Origin: Bradyrhizobium murdochi
Lineage (GTDB): Bacteria; Pseudomonadota; Alphaproteobacteria; Rhizobiales; Xanthobacteraceae
Direction: 5' to 3'
NCBI RefSeq assembly: GCF_000472965.1
Contig: NZ_AXAU01000008.1
Span: 124,001 to 188,000, forward strand
Length of the DNA: 64,000 nt
Under the pieces are notes generated by a model. The model did not search any database, was not told where the DNA came from, and saw nothing but the letters and a program-made list of their open reading frames with translations. Positions 1-8,830 of this stretch are shown here, one piece after another. Position 1 is the stretch's first letter, and the number at the start of each line of letters is the position of its first letter. Made by a program: the position numbers and the translations under genes.

Positions 1-327
1 GTCGGCGAGTTTTTTGTCGGCCTTGATCGCGGCCATCGTCACTGGCGTCTTCAACGGCTTGTCGGCCTTGATGTCGACGCAGACGAATTTGCCGGTCTTG
101 TCGGTCGGATCGGGATAGGCTTCCTTGATGACTTCCGCGATGCCGACGATCTCCTTGCCCTCGTTGGAATGATAGAAGAAGGCTTTGTCGCCCTTCTTCA
201 TGTTCACCAGATTCTGCCGCGCGGTGAAATTGCGCACGCCAGTCCAGGCTTCGCCCTTTGCTCCCTTCGCGACCTGCTGGTCCCATGACCAGGCCGACGG
301 TTCGGATTTCACCAGCCAGTATGCCAT
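1..327 (-). CDS. EVE domain protein (C-terminus cut by window edge)
   Basis: The 109 visible residues begin MAYWLVKSEP and continue with a SAWSWDQQ segment, GVRNFTARQNL and a KKGDKAFFYHS segment. These match the EVE fold (thymocyte nuclear protein 1 type), a PUA-like domain proposed to bind modified nucleobases. The gene runs off the left edge, so the last few tens of residues are missing. Position 327 is preferred over the ATG at 333 because GGAGG lies seven bases before it and only one base before the other. The start is two bases beyond the gpsA stop, so the two genes probably share a transcript. The biological role of bacterial EVE proteins is not well established. The family call is firm and the function open. 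Confidence 0.85.
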   Translation of the reverse strand, partial: MAYWLVKSEPSAWSWDQQVAKGAKGEAWTGVRNFTARQNLVNMKKGDKAFFYHSNEGKEIVGIAEVIKEAYPDPTDKTGKFVCVDIKADKPLKTPVTMAAIKADKKLAD

Positions 328-329
328 CG

Positions 330-1310
330 TCATTCCTCCGCCTTGAACGGCCGCGTCAGCAGGCCCTCGATCGCCGCGTCGATCGTCACCTTGCCGCCGA
401 GGATCGCCGCCACCGCATTTGATACCGGCATATCGACGTTCTGCGAAGCCGCCAGTTCGATCAAGACCGGCGCGGTGAATTCGCCTTCGGCGAGCTTGTC
501 GCGGTTCGGCGGCTCGCCGCGCCCAAGCGCGACGCCGAATGCCAAATTGCGAGACTGCGGACTGGAGCAGCTCAGGATCAGATCGCCGAGACCCGACAGG
601 CCCGCCAGCGTTTCGCTGCGCGCGCCGCAGGCGCGGCCGAGGCGCGCGAGTTCGCTGAAGCCGCGCGTGGTCAGTGCGGCCAGCGCCGACGCGCCGAGCT
701 GACGGCCGACGACGATCCCGGCTGCGATCGCCAGCACGTTCTTGGCCGCGCCGCCGATCTCGACGCCGCGAACGTCCGTGGTGTGATAGGGCCGGAAGGT
801 TGATGAGCCCAGCGCCTGCACCAGACGGCCTGCCAGCTTCTCGTCCCTTGCCGCAAGCGTCACGGCGGTCGGAAGGCCTCGCGCGACGTCGTCGGCGAAG
901 TTCGGTCCCGACAGGATCGCAGGGATTGCATCCGGGATGGTCTCGGCAACGATCTCGGTCATGAACCGGTGGGTGCCGCGCTCGATGCCCTTGGCACAGG
1001 CGACCACGGGCATCTTTGGCTTGAGGTGCGGCGCTAGCGTCGTCGCGGCTTCGCGCAAACTTTGCGCAGGCGTCGCAAGCAGGACGATGTCCGCGCGCGC
1101 CGCGGCAGCGATATCGGTCGTGACGCCGATACTGCTGTCGAGGCTCACGCCGGGTAGTTTTGGATTGTTTCGCGTCGTCTGCATCCGCGCGGCGCTTTCG
1201 GCGCTTCGCGCATAGAGCACGACCTTGCGGCCGGCGCGCACCGCAGCGCAGGCGAGCGCGGTGCCATAGGCGCCACCGCCGATCACCGCGACGGAATTGA
1301 AGGAAGTCAT
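330..1310 (-). CDS. gpsA: Glycerol-3-phosphate dehydrogenase [NAD(P)+]
   Basis: This 326-residue cytosolic enzyme reduces dihydroxyacetone phosphate to sn-glycerol 3-phosphate for phospholipid synthesis. The N-terminus carries the Rossmann motif [14 protein letters not shown] (about residues 7-20). Further in are CAKGIE, the SGPNFA segment, the [13 protein letters not shown] stretch with the conserved lysine, and [14 protein letters not shown]. Length is normal for the family. The reading frame extends 28 codons further upstream, but that part is arginine- and proline-rich junk overlapping tsaD, so [12 protein letters not shown] is taken as the start. Only one base separates it from the tsaD stop, which indicates an operon tsaD-gpsA-EVE. 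Confidence 0.95.
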   Translation of the reverse strand: MTSFNSVAVIGGGAYGTALACAAVRAGRKVVLYARSAESAARMQTTRNNPKLPGVSLDSSIGVTTDIAAAARADIVLLATPAQSLREAATTLAPHLKPKMPVVACAKGIERGTHRFMTEIVAETIPDAIPAILSGPNFADDVARGLPTAVTLAARDEKLAGRLVQALGSSTFRPYHTTDVRGVEIGGAAKNVLAIAAGIVVGRQLGASALAALTTRGFSELARLGRACGARSETLAGLSGLGDLILSCSSPQSRNLAFGVALGRGEPPNRDKLAEGEFTAPVLIELAASQNVDMPVSNAVAAILGGKVTIDAAIEGLLTRPFKAEE

Positions 1311-1311
1311 G

Positions 1312-2385
1312 TCAGAATCCTGCGCGGGTGTTGGCGAAGCCGGCCGGCGCGGTGGCGTTGGCATCCAACAGCCAGCGCGCGCGGGGCGGCGCATCCATCG
1401 TATCGGTCAATCCGAGCGCCATCCGCTCCGCGCCAGCCCACGCGATCATGGCGCCGTTATCGGTGCAGAGCGCGGGCGGCGGAATGATCAGCGTGGTCTG
1501 CGCCTTCGAGGCGACATCCTGAAGCGCCCCGCGAATGGCATGATTGGCGGCAACGCCACCGGCGGCGACCAGCGCGCGGGGCGGGCCGAATTGCTCGTGA
1601 AACAGTCTCAAGCCGACGCTCAGCCGATCTGCGGTCGATTCCAGCACGGCTGCCTGAAAACTGGCGCAGAGGTCGCTGACGTCCTGGGGCTCCAGCGGCG
1701 CCAAGCGGTTGGCCTCATTGCGAACCGCCGTCTTCAATCCTGACAGCGAGAAATTCGCATCCGGCCGGCCGAGCATCGGCCGCGGAAAGGCGAAACGTTT
1801 GGCGTCGCCACTTCCCGCCGCGCGCTCGACCTCAGGCCCGCCCGGATAGGGCAGCGACAACATCTTTGCGACCTTGTCGAAGGCTTCCCCCATCGCGTCG
1901 TCGACGGTGGTGCCGAGCCGGACATATTTGCCGACGCCGACCACGGCGACGATCTGGGTGTGACCGCCGGAGGCGAGAAACAGGCAATAGGGAAAGGCGA
2001 GCGCGCAAGTGAGCCGCGGCGTCAGCGCGTGCGCTTCGAGATGATTGACCGCGATCAGCGGCGTGTCATGCACCATCGCGATCGCCTTGGCGGTGGTGAG
2101 TCCGACAATCACGCCACCGATCAGGCCGGGACCTGCGGCGGCCGCGACCGCTGACAGTTGCGCGAAGCCGACATTGGCATCCTTCATGGCCTGGCCGACG
2201 ATCCCGTCGAGCAGGTCGACATGGGCGCGCGCCGCGATCTCCGGCACCACGCCGCCGAAACGGGCGTGCTCTGAGGTCTGCGAGTGCACGATATTGGATA
2301 GAATCCTGCCGCTTCCGTCGCGCTGGCGCTCGACCACGGCGGCTGCGGTTTCATCGCAGGTGGTCTCGATACCCAGCACCAGCAT
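1312..2385 (-). CDS. tsaD: tRNA N6-adenosine threonylcarbamoyltransferase
   Basis: TsaD transfers the threonylcarbamoyl group to A37 of ANN-decoding tRNAs, working with TsaB, TsaC and TsaE. The 357-residue protein starts [13 protein letters not shown], has the metal-binding HLEAH motif (H115 and H119), the ASGGHTQ loop and a C-terminal [12 protein letters not shown] segment with the metal-binding aspartate. The frame stays open more than 600 bases further upstream, across hemD on the other strand, but that extension has no family similarity. The gene is divergent from hemD with 144 bases between the starts. It is the first gene of the tsaD-gpsA-EVE transcript. Confidence 0.96.
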   Translation of the reverse strand: MLVLGIETTCDETAAAVVERQRDGSGRILSNIVHSQTSEHARFGGVVPEIAARAHVDLLDGIVGQAMKDANVGFAQLSAVAAAAGPGLIGGVIVGLTTAKAIAMVHDTPLIAVNHLEAHALTPRLTCALAFPYCLFLASGGHTQIVAVVGVGKYVRLGTTVDDAMGEAFDKVAKMLSLPYPGGPEVERAAGSGDAKRFAFPRPMLGRPDANFSLSGLKTAVRNEANRLAPLEPQDVSDLCASFQAAVLESTADRLSVGLRLFHEQFGPPRALVAAGGVAANHAIRGALQDVASKAQTTLIIPPPALCTDNGAMIAWAGAERMALGLTDTMDAPPRARWLLDANATAPAGFANTRAGF

Positions 2386-2529
2386 CGGCTTGTCGTTGTC
2401 CAATTTGAATCCTTGTTTAGCCCTTGCGCGACCGCCAAAAACAACGCTTCCGTAACCGGGTAGCATTACGAGGTCACAACGTGCAATCGCCTGCGCGTGT
2501 CTGAAACCGGTTTGGCGGAGATCTGAAAT

Positions 2530-3279
2530 ATGGCCGTTCTCGTGACGCGACCAAGTCCGGATGATGAGATGACGGCGAAGGCCCTCCACGCGCGGGGGTT
2601 CGACGTGCTGCGCGCGCCGATGCTGCGGTTGGAGCCGGTGCTGTTCCAGGACGATGCGGACGCGACCTATGGCGCTATCATCGTCACGAGCGCCAACGCG
2701 CTGCGCGCCATCGCGCCCCATCTTGCCGACAGCCGGCTCCTCAAACTGCCTTTGTTCGCGGTCGGAGAAAATACCGCGGCGGCGGCCCGCGATGTGGGGT
2801 TTGGCGACGTGATCGCCTCCAAGGGCGACGCCGGCGCGTTGCGCGATCTGGTGCTGGCGAACGCGAAATCGAAGCAACTGAAGAAGGCGAGCCCGATCCT
2901 GTACCTTGCTGGCGCCGATCTCGCGCGCGACCTTGCCGGCGAACTCGGAGAGAAGGGTTTTACGGTGGTGACGCGTACCACCTACCGGATGGTGCCCATG
3001 CCCAGCCTGCCGCGGGAAATATGTGACGCTTTCGTGGCGCATGAGGTCGAGGCTGTGCTCCATTACTCGCGGCGCAGCGCGCGTGCGTTTCTGGAGGCGG
3101 CGCGCTTCGGCGGCGTCGAGATCTCGGCATTGGCGCTGCCGCAGTGCTGCATTTCGGCGGGCGTCGCCGCGGTGTTGCGGGACGCCGGCGCGACCCAGGT
3201 CACGACGGCGGTTTCACCGGATGAAAACGCCCTGTTCGAGGCGCTGGACCGGGCGTTGCAGGCCCGATCGGGGTCCTAA
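2530..3279 (+). CDS. hemD: Uroporphyrinogen-III synthase
   Basis: The 249-residue protein begins [19 protein letters not shown], the typical HemD opening. It keeps the family pattern of two alternating alpha/beta domains, with landmarks [14 protein letters not shown] (about residues 56-66), [11 protein letters not shown] (about 76-86) and [12 protein letters not shown] (about 126-137). It cyclises hydroxymethylbilane to uroporphyrinogen III in haem, sirohaem and cobalamin synthesis. Sequence conservation in HemD is always low, so the call rests on overall pattern and context. The next two genes encode mitofilin-like and HemY_N proteins, a standard alphaproteobacterial neighbourhood. hemC is not adjacent. 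Confidence 0.88.
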   Translation: MAVLVTRPSPDDEMTAKALHARGFDVLRAPMLRLEPVLFQDDADATYGAIIVTSANALRAIAPHLADSRLLKLPLFAVGENTAAAARDVGFGDVIASKGDAGALRDLVLANAKSKQLKKASPILYLAGADLARDLAGELGEKGFTVVTRTTYRMVPMPSLPREICDAFVAHEVEAVLHYSRRSARAFLEAARFGGVEISALALPQCCISAGVAAVLRDAGATQVTTAVSPDENALFEALDRALQARSGS

Positions 3280-3290
3280 TCTTTAAGTCT

Positions 3291-3339
3291 GAGCATGGTC
3301 TTATCGGAAAACCGGTGCCGCCACGGCCGGATCATGCTC
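3291..3339. repeat. Palindromic repeat family A, copy 1
   Basis: Imperfect palindrome opening GAGCATGGTC and closing GATCATGCTC, with GGAAAACCGG in the core. It lies 11 bases after the hemD stop and before the mitofilin-like gene. The same ends and core recur near 27.4, 38.3 and 44.2 kb in this window. Such elements are widespread in Bradyrhizobium intergenic regions, and a hairpin in the transcript is likely. Confidence 0.8.
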
Positions 3340-3396
3340 TAAGACGTCTCGATTCTGCTAAGTTCCGGCATCTAACCACCTTAAGGGAACCGCGTG

Positions 3397-4617
3397 ATGG
3401 TCGATAACAGGCCCGAAGACACTGGATCGTTGCCCGAATCGGGTCGGCCGAAGCGTGAGCCGCCGACCATCGATCTCGACGCCTCCGAAGTATCGAGCGA
3501 GACCAAAAGTTCTGGCGAGGCGCCACCCGAGCCTGAGGCTGAACCCGCGCCCGAGGTCGCCCAAGCGCCGGTTGAGGAGGCTCCAGTTGAGGAGCCACGG
3601 GTTGCGGAGCCGCCGTCCCGGCCCGTGTCACCCTGGGTCGTCGCGCCGGTTTCCGGCGCGGTCGCGGCGGCGCTGGTGATCGGCGTCGGCTGGATGCTGG
3701 GCTGGCCCGCGATTCCGCCGGCCTCCGTAGCGCAGACCGCACAGCTCAACGCCGCCGCCATCGATGGTTTGACCGCGCAGATCGCCGGCCTCGAATCCAA
3801 GATGGGCAAACCCGTGGCCGATCCCGCCGTGGCCGCGCGCACTGACGCACTTGAAAAGTCGGTCGCGACGCTGCGCGGGGAACTCGCCGCGGCGCGCGCG
3901 CAAGGAGAGAAGCTGGCATCTGCCATCAACGAGGTGAAGTCGGCGCCGCGTGGCGACGGCACCGTGTCGCCTGATCTCGCCGCTTTCGCCGAACGCATCG
4001 CCAAGGTCGAGAGCCAGATGCGGGCGCAGAGCGCCGAGATCGCGCAACAAGGCAGCAAGCTTGCCGACACGACGGCCGACGCCAAACCTGCCGATGATAT
4101 GCCGCTGCGCCGTGTAGTATCGGCAGCGCTGCTCGATGTGCTGGTCCGGATCGGCGATCCCTATCCGACGGCGCTCGCCGCAGCCAAGGCGCTGGCACCA
4201 AATCCCGAAGCGCTGAAGGCGCTCGATGAATTTGCGGAGAAGGGCGTGCCGAACGCCGGCAAGCTGAGCACGGAACTGTTGACGCTGGTGCCAAAACTGT
4301 TGCCGGCCCAACAGAGCGCCGCCACTACCGGCACCGGCATCGTCGATCGTTTGCAGGCGGGCGCTGCCAAACTGGTCAAGATCGAACGCACCGATACCGC
4401 CGGCACGGACCGCGGCGCCGTGGTGGCGCGGATCACGGCGGCTGCGCTGCGCAACGATTTCAATGAGGCGCGGCGGGAATTGGAGACGCTGGAGCCGGCC
4501 GATCGCGCCGCGGCGCAATCATGGCTTGAGTCGGCCAATGCGCGCGACGCCGCGCTGGCCGCATCCCGTCAATTTGCGACTGAGGCCATGGCCGTGCTCG
4601 CCAAACCGGCGCAATAA
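3397..4617 (+). CDS. Mitofilin-like inner-membrane protein (COG4223 type)
   Basis: The 406-residue protein has an acidic, proline-rich cytoplasmic N-terminus (residues 1-78) and one membrane helix at about 80-104. A long alanine-rich coiled-coil region follows (about 115-235, rich in AQIAGLESK and EKSVATLRGEL type heptads), then a helical C-terminal domain. This is the layout of bacterial relatives of mitochondrial Mic60/mitofilin, which are linked to intracytoplasmic membrane shaping in alphaproteobacteria. ATG 3397 follows an AAGGGA site; the in-frame GTG three bases upstream is possible. It sits between hemD and the HemY_N gene, with only eight bases before the latter. Confidence 0.85.
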   Translation: MVDNRPEDTGSLPESGRPKREPPTIDLDASEVSSETKSSGEAPPEPEAEPAPEVAQAPVEEAPVEEPRVAEPPSRPVSPWVVAPVSGAVAAALVIGVGWMLGWPAIPPASVAQTAQLNAAAIDGLTAQIAGLESKMGKPVADPAVAARTDALEKSVATLRGELAAARAQGEKLASAINEVKSAPRGDGTVSPDLAAFAERIAKVESQMRAQSAEIAQQGSKLADTTADAKPADDMPLRRVVSAALLDVLVRIGDPYPTALAAAKALAPNPEALKALDEFAEKGVPNAGKLSTELLTLVPKLLPAQQSAATTGTGIVDRLQAGAAKLVKIERTDTAGTDRGAVVARITAAALRNDFNEARRELETLEPADRAAAQSWLESANARDAALAASRQFATEAMAVLAKPAQ

Positions 4618-4625
4618 GGAATTCA

Positions 4626-6407
4626 ATGGTCCGGATCATTCTGTTTCTGCTGTTGATCGCGCTCGGTGCAGCGGGCGCGGCCTGGATTGCCGAGCAGACC
4701 GGCGATGTCGTGCTGTCGTGGGGCGGCTATCGCGTGCAGACCACGCTGCCGGTGTTCGTGCTGGCGCTCGGCATCGTCATCGTCGTGGCGATGATGTTGT
4801 GGGCGATCCTGCGCGGCATGTGGCGCACGCCGCAACGGATTCGCCGAAACCGGCGCGAACGGCGTCAGGCCCGCGGCCGGCATGCGATCACGCAAGGCCT
4901 GCTCGCGATCGGCCATGGCGATTCCACGGCTGCACGCATCCACGCGGACACTGCGCGAAAGCATGCGGCGCATGATCCGCTGGCCTTGCTGCTGCACGCG
5001 CAATCGGCGCAGCTCGACGGCGATCGCGAGGGCGCGCAGCGCGCCTTCCGCGCCATGGCCGAGCGCGAAGACACGCGGCTGTTGGGCCTGCGCGGCCTGT
5101 TCATCGAGGCGCAGCGCGCCGACGATCCCGTCGCTGCCGTCATGCTCGCCGAGGAAGCGCTAAAGCTGTCGCCGTCGTCGTCATGGGCATCGCACGCCGT
5201 GCTCGGCTTCTGCTGCGCCAAGGGCGACTGGGGCGGCGCGCTGAAGATCCTCGACAACAATCAATCGGCCGGGCTGATCGACAAGGCGACCTATCGCCGG
5301 CAGCGCGGCGTGCTGCTCACCGCCCGCGCGCTCGAACTGGAAAAGGTCGATCGCGACCTGGCGCGCGAGAGCGTGATGGAAGCGGTCAAGCTGGCGCCGA
5401 CGCTGGTGCCCGCCGCGGTGCTGGCGAGCAAGTTCGAGAGCGAAGCGCACCAGGTGCGGCGCTCGATGCGGCTTGTCGAGACGGCGTGGCTGGCGCAGCC
5501 GCATCCCGATCTGGCCGACGCTTATGCCCATGTGAAGTTGGGGGATTCCGCGCGGCAACGGCTGGTGCGGGTCGAGACGCTGGCGGCGAAAGCGCCTGGT
5601 CACATCGAGGGCGCGCTGGCGATTGCACGCGCTGCGATCGATGCGTCTGAGTTCACCAAAGCACGCGAGGCGCTGGCGCCCTTTATCGCCCAGCCGACGC
5701 AGCGGGTCGCGCTGTTGATGGCCGAGATCGAGCGCACCGAGCATGGCGATTCGGGACGGGCGCGCGCGTGGACCTTGCGCGCGGTGCGCGCGCTGCACGA
5801 TCCGGCCTGGACCGCAGACGGCTATGTCAGCGACCGCTGGCGGCCGGTCTCCCCCGTCACCGGACGGCTCGATGCCTTCCAGTGGCAGACGCCGGTCGCG
5901 GCCCTGCCGTCCGACAAGGCGAGCACGATCGAATCCTCCCCGTTCGAGGAAGCCATGTTGGCGACGCCGCGCCGTGCCGTGGTGATTGCGCCGCCCGAGG
6001 CCGTGGACCAGCAGCCCGTCGAGCCCGCCGCCCCGGTCACCCCCGAACCGCCCGCAGCACCGGCCGCGCAGGACAATGTGCCTCCACCCGCGGCTGCCGC
6101 CGAAGTGCCTCCCGCCGAGGCTCCCCGCCCCGAAGCGGCCACCATTCTTCCGACGCCGGAGCCGGCACCGCCCAGGCCAGCCGAACCGGCACCAAGCCAG
6201 CCGGCCCCGCTGTTCCGGTCCCGTCAGGATATTCCGAGGGCGGTTCCGGCCTCGATTCCCGCCGTGATCCCCCTCATTCGAGCCCCGGACGACCCGGGCA
6301 TCGACGAGGACGGCGGCCCCGCGGACGAATTCGCGGAACAACTCGCCCCGCCCAAGGCCCAGGCCGGCGGCTGGCGGGGATTTTTGTCACGCTGGGGCGG
6401 CAGCTAG
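4626..6407 (+). CDS. HemY N-terminal domain protein with TPR-like repeats
   Basis: The 593-residue membrane protein has two N-terminal helices (about residues 3-20 and 40-62) followed by the basic RRNRRERRQARGRHA stretch typical of the HemY_N family. Helical TPR-like repeats follow to about residue 400, including HAQSAQLDGDREGAQRAF and LRGLFIEAQRADD. The last 150 residues are a proline- and alanine-rich tail. Family members are encoded beside hemCD genes but have no proven enzymatic step; an assembly or scaffolding role for haem synthesis at the membrane is the usual inference. It should not be confused with the Gram-positive HemY oxidase. Confidence 0.88.
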   Translation: MVRIILFLLLIALGAAGAAWIAEQTGDVVLSWGGYRVQTTLPVFVLALGIVIVVAMMLWAILRGMWRTPQRIRRNRRERRQARGRHAITQGLLAIGHGDSTAARIHADTARKHAAHDPLALLLHAQSAQLDGDREGAQRAFRAMAEREDTRLLGLRGLFIEAQRADDPVAAVMLAEEALKLSPSSSWASHAVLGFCCAKGDWGGALKILDNNQSAGLIDKATYRRQRGVLLTARALELEKVDRDLARESVMEAVKLAPTLVPAAVLASKFESEAHQVRRSMRLVETAWLAQPHPDLADAYAHVKLGDSARQRLVRVETLAAKAPGHIEGALAIARAAIDASEFTKAREALAPFIAQPTQRVALLMAEIERTEHGDSGRARAWTLRAVRALHDPAWTADGYVSDRWRPVSPVTGRLDAFQWQTPVAALPSDKASTIESSPFEEAMLATPRRAVVIAPPEAVDQQPVEPAAPVTPEPPAAPAAQDNVPPPAAAAEVPPAEAPRPEAATILPTPEPAPPRPAEPAPSQPAPLFRSRQDIPRAVPASIPAVIPLIRAPDDPGIDEDGGPADEFAEQLAPPKAQAGGWRGFLSRWGGS

Positions 6408-6502
6408 CGTTTCGGGGGGCCAGCGTTTTTCTTGCCAATCGGGGCGCTGCCCGATATCAGGTGCGGGCGTTCGCGGCTAACACCCGGACGCCGCTTCGGT
6501 CC

Positions 6503-6578
6503 GCCGCAATAGCTCAGTTGGTAGAGCACGTCATTCGTAATGACGGGGTCACAGGTTCGAGTCCTGTTTGCGGCACCA
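6503..6578 (+). tRNA. tRNA-Thr, anticodon CGT, CCA encoded
   Basis: A full cloverleaf can be drawn. Acceptor GCCGCAA pairs with TTGCGGC, the D-arm is GCTC/GAGC, the anticodon stem CGTCA/TGACG encloses loop TTCGTAA (anticodon CGT, reading ACG), and the T-arm ACAGG/CCTGT holds TTCGAGT. The discriminator base is A, followed by a genomically encoded CCA. It lies alone between the HemY_N gene and a membrane-protein gene. Four T residues shortly after the CCA may help termination. Confidence 0.97.
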
Positions 6579-6719
6579 CGCTTTTCCAGCTTCGCATTTC
6601 CTCGTTCAGCGCCGCCGATCAGCTTGCGCGACCAAGGCGGGCGCGCTCGCATGCCTGCAATCTCTTGTTAACTTGCCCCTTCTAGCTTGCCTGAACCTCC
6701 TCGACCGCAGGATTTTTGC

Positions 6720-8246
6720 ATGTCGCTCGACGTCGGCCTGAGTCTTCCCGGGGACAAGGCCGCCCGCCAGGGATTCTGGACCGCGACTCCCCTGCATGCC
6801 GTCGTCGCCATCTTCATGGTGGCGATCATGCTGCGAGGGGTTCTGCCCTTCAACGTCGATGTTAGCTGGTGGCTGACCATCAGCGAGCGCATGCTCGACG
6901 GCCAGCGCCTGTATGTCGACATCCTCGAGACCAATCCGCCGATGGGGGGATCGGTCTATATGCTCGGCGTCGTCGTTGCACGCGCGATTCACATGCGGCC
7001 TGAGGTCGTGACCAACAGCCTGATCTTTATATTGATCGCGGCATCGCTGGCGCTGACATGGCGGGCCTTGCGTTTCTCCTCGTTGCGCGAGCGTACCGGT
7101 GGCGCGGCTGCCATATGGGCGACCGCGCTGCTGACCGTTTTGCCGATGTATGATTTCGGCCAGCGCGAACACCTGGCGCTGGTGGCGCTGCTGCCGGCGC
7201 TTGCGGTCTACATCCTGCGCGCCAATGGCGAGCGGGTTGCGCCGTCAGCGATCCTGATCGCCGGCTTGTGCGCCGGGACAACCATGAACTTCAAGCCGTA
7301 CTTCGTCTTCGCGGTTGGCTTTTGCATTCTGACCGCAGCCGCGCAAGCGCGAGACTGGCGGGTGCTGTTCGCGCCGGAGAACTGGATCGCCGGCGTCCTG
7401 GTCGTGATCCACGCGCTCGGCATCGTCGCATTCTATCCGGAGTATTTTACGCTCATCTATCCGCTGGTGCGCGACGTCTATCTGCTGGCGAACTTGCCGC
7501 TCCTCGTCATTCTGCCGACGACAGCAACAATGCTGTGGGTGCTGGCGATAATGGTCACGCTGACATTGCTAAGCCGGCGGCAGAAAGTGGACACAGCGTT
7601 GCTGGTGATGATGGCCGGATCGCTCGGCTTTGCGGTCTCGTTTTTCGTGCAGGCCAAGGGATGGGGCTATCACGCCTACCCGATGGTCGCGCTCGCATTA
7701 CTGGCGGCAGGTTGGGCGGTCGCGGCCGGCAGCGATGGGCAGGCAACATCGCGCCGGCTTCGCGCCGGCGCGATGCTGCTCGTCGCGCTTATCTTCGCAA
7801 ACGGATGCCTCCGGTTCGCCGTGAGCATCGATGCGCGGGTCGTCCAGGAGGAGGTCACCTTGATTGGGCCGCGGCCGAAGATGCTGATGCTGAGTGCGGC
7901 GAACGACATCGGTCATCCGGCGGTGCGCGAGCTTGGGGGAACATGGGTCTCGCGTCAGCAGGCGCTTTGGGTGCGGGAAGTCGTTCGTCAGGCGCTCCGG
8001 GACGGGACCATCGATCAGGCGACGGCGGACCGCCTCGCGGGCCACGTGGCGCGCGAGCGCGCCGGCCTGATCGAGGATTTCAGGAAACAACCGCCCGACG
8101 TTCTTGTGATCGACAACCAGAATAGCGACTGGGGTAGTTGGGCCGCTGCCGATCCAGAGCTCTCCGTGCTGCTGAAGCCCTACGTTCTCGTAAAGGATCT
8201 CAACGGAATAGAGATTCTGCGGCGCTCCGATCAGGCCCGATCCTAA
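6720..8246 (+). CDS. Multipass membrane protein, GT-C (family 39-like) glycosyltransferase fold
   Basis: The 508-residue protein has about ten hydrophobic segments. A conserved-looking periplasmic loop follows the first helix, with DVSWWLTISERMLDG and then DILETNPPMGG. An acidic loop at this position followed by NPP is characteristic of GT-C enzymes such as ArnT and PMT, which use polyprenyl-phosphate sugars. The soluble C-terminus (about 380-508) is unassigned. ATG 6720 follows AGGA with seven bases between; an upstream TTG in frame lacks a site. Donor and acceptor cannot be predicted and no sugar genes adjoin it. Confidence 0.6.
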   Translation: MSLDVGLSLPGDKAARQGFWTATPLHAVVAIFMVAIMLRGVLPFNVDVSWWLTISERMLDGQRLYVDILETNPPMGGSVYMLGVVVARAIHMRPEVVTNSLIFILIAASLALTWRALRFSSLRERTGGAAAIWATALLTVLPMYDFGQREHLALVALLPALAVYILRANGERVAPSAILIAGLCAGTTMNFKPYFVFAVGFCILTAAAQARDWRVLFAPENWIAGVLVVIHALGIVAFYPEYFTLIYPLVRDVYLLANLPLLVILPTTATMLWVLAIMVTLTLLSRRQKVDTALLVMMAGSLGFAVSFFVQAKGWGYHAYPMVALALLAAGWAVAAGSDGQATSRRLRAGAMLLVALIFANGCLRFAVSIDARVVQEEVTLIGPRPKMLMLSAANDIGHPAVRELGGTWVSRQQALWVREVVRQALRDGTIDQATADRLAGHVARERAGLIEDFRKQPPDVLVIDNQNSDWGSWAAADPELSVLLKPYVLVKDLNGIEILRRSDQARS

Positions 8247-8365
8247 CTAGCGCTCGCCCGCACGGCCGCGCGATCCGGGCGGTTGGTCTGGCGTGCGTGA
8301 CCTATCTCACGTAAGAAACCGCCTGCTCGGCGTAGTCTCCCTCAAGCAAACGGGGAGATTTCATT

Positions 8366-8755
8366 ATGCGCAAATTCATTCTGATCGCAGGATTCGTTTT
8401 GGCATCCACTGCTGTTCAGGCTGGGGATCGGAGCTTGTCGTTGGGTGGCATCGAGCGGGCGTCCGCGAAGGCCGTCGATGCACCGAAAACCGCTGAAGTC
8501 CCGCCGCCGCCGGAACCGCCGAAATATGTCGAGCGGCCGGCGATCGAGCCCAAAGCTGAGACTCCGAAGGCTGAAGCGCCCAAGCTGGCAGCAAAGGTTC
8601 AACAGCCGGCCGCGGAGCGGTCGAGAGCCGAGCGCGGAAGGCCCGTTGCCCGGAGAACGGCGTTCATGTCGAGAAACATGAAGCCGCGCCGTAGGCACCA
8701 CTGGATTGAAGCGCGCATCGTCCGCGAGCTGCATCGCCACGGGATCTACTGGTAA
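8366..8755 (+). CDS. Small exported proline- and lysine-rich protein
   Basis: The 129-residue product has a clear signal peptide (MRKFILIAGFVLASTAVQA, cleavage after VQA) and a strong GGGGAG ribosome site. A proline-, alanine- and lysine-rich linker follows (about residues 40-85). The last 40 residues are very basic (RRTAFMSRNMKPRRRHHW) and end HRHGIYW. I recognise no domain. The basic tail suggests binding to an acidic surface polymer or nucleic acid outside the inner membrane, which is speculative. A strong stem-loop follows the gene. Confidence 0.7.
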   Translation: MRKFILIAGFVLASTAVQAGDRSLSLGGIERASAKAVDAPKTAEVPPPPEPPKYVERPAIEPKAETPKAEAPKLAAKVQQPAAERSRAERGRPVARRTAFMSRNMKPRRRHHWIEARIVRELHRHGIYW

Positions 8756-8767
8756 ACATCGCCAAAG

Positions 8768-8808
8768 CAAAACGCGCCCCTCGGGATTACTCCGAGGGGC
8801 GCGTTTTG
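8768..8808. terminator. Bidirectional stem-loop terminator
   Basis: A perfect 17-bp stem pairs bases 8768-8784 with 8792-8808 around a seven-base loop. The 5' arm begins CAAAA and the 3' arm ends TTTTG, giving a U-rich run on either strand. It lies between two convergent genes, the small exported protein and the polysaccharide deacetylase, and can serve both. Confidence 0.9.
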
Positions 8809-8830
8809 CGTGACGCTTGAGCCCATCGGC

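Noticed and set aside
2386..3063. N-terminal extension of TsaD
   Set aside because: The frame is open upstream, but the extension overlaps hemD in antisense and has no TsaD similarity. The conserved start is at 2385.
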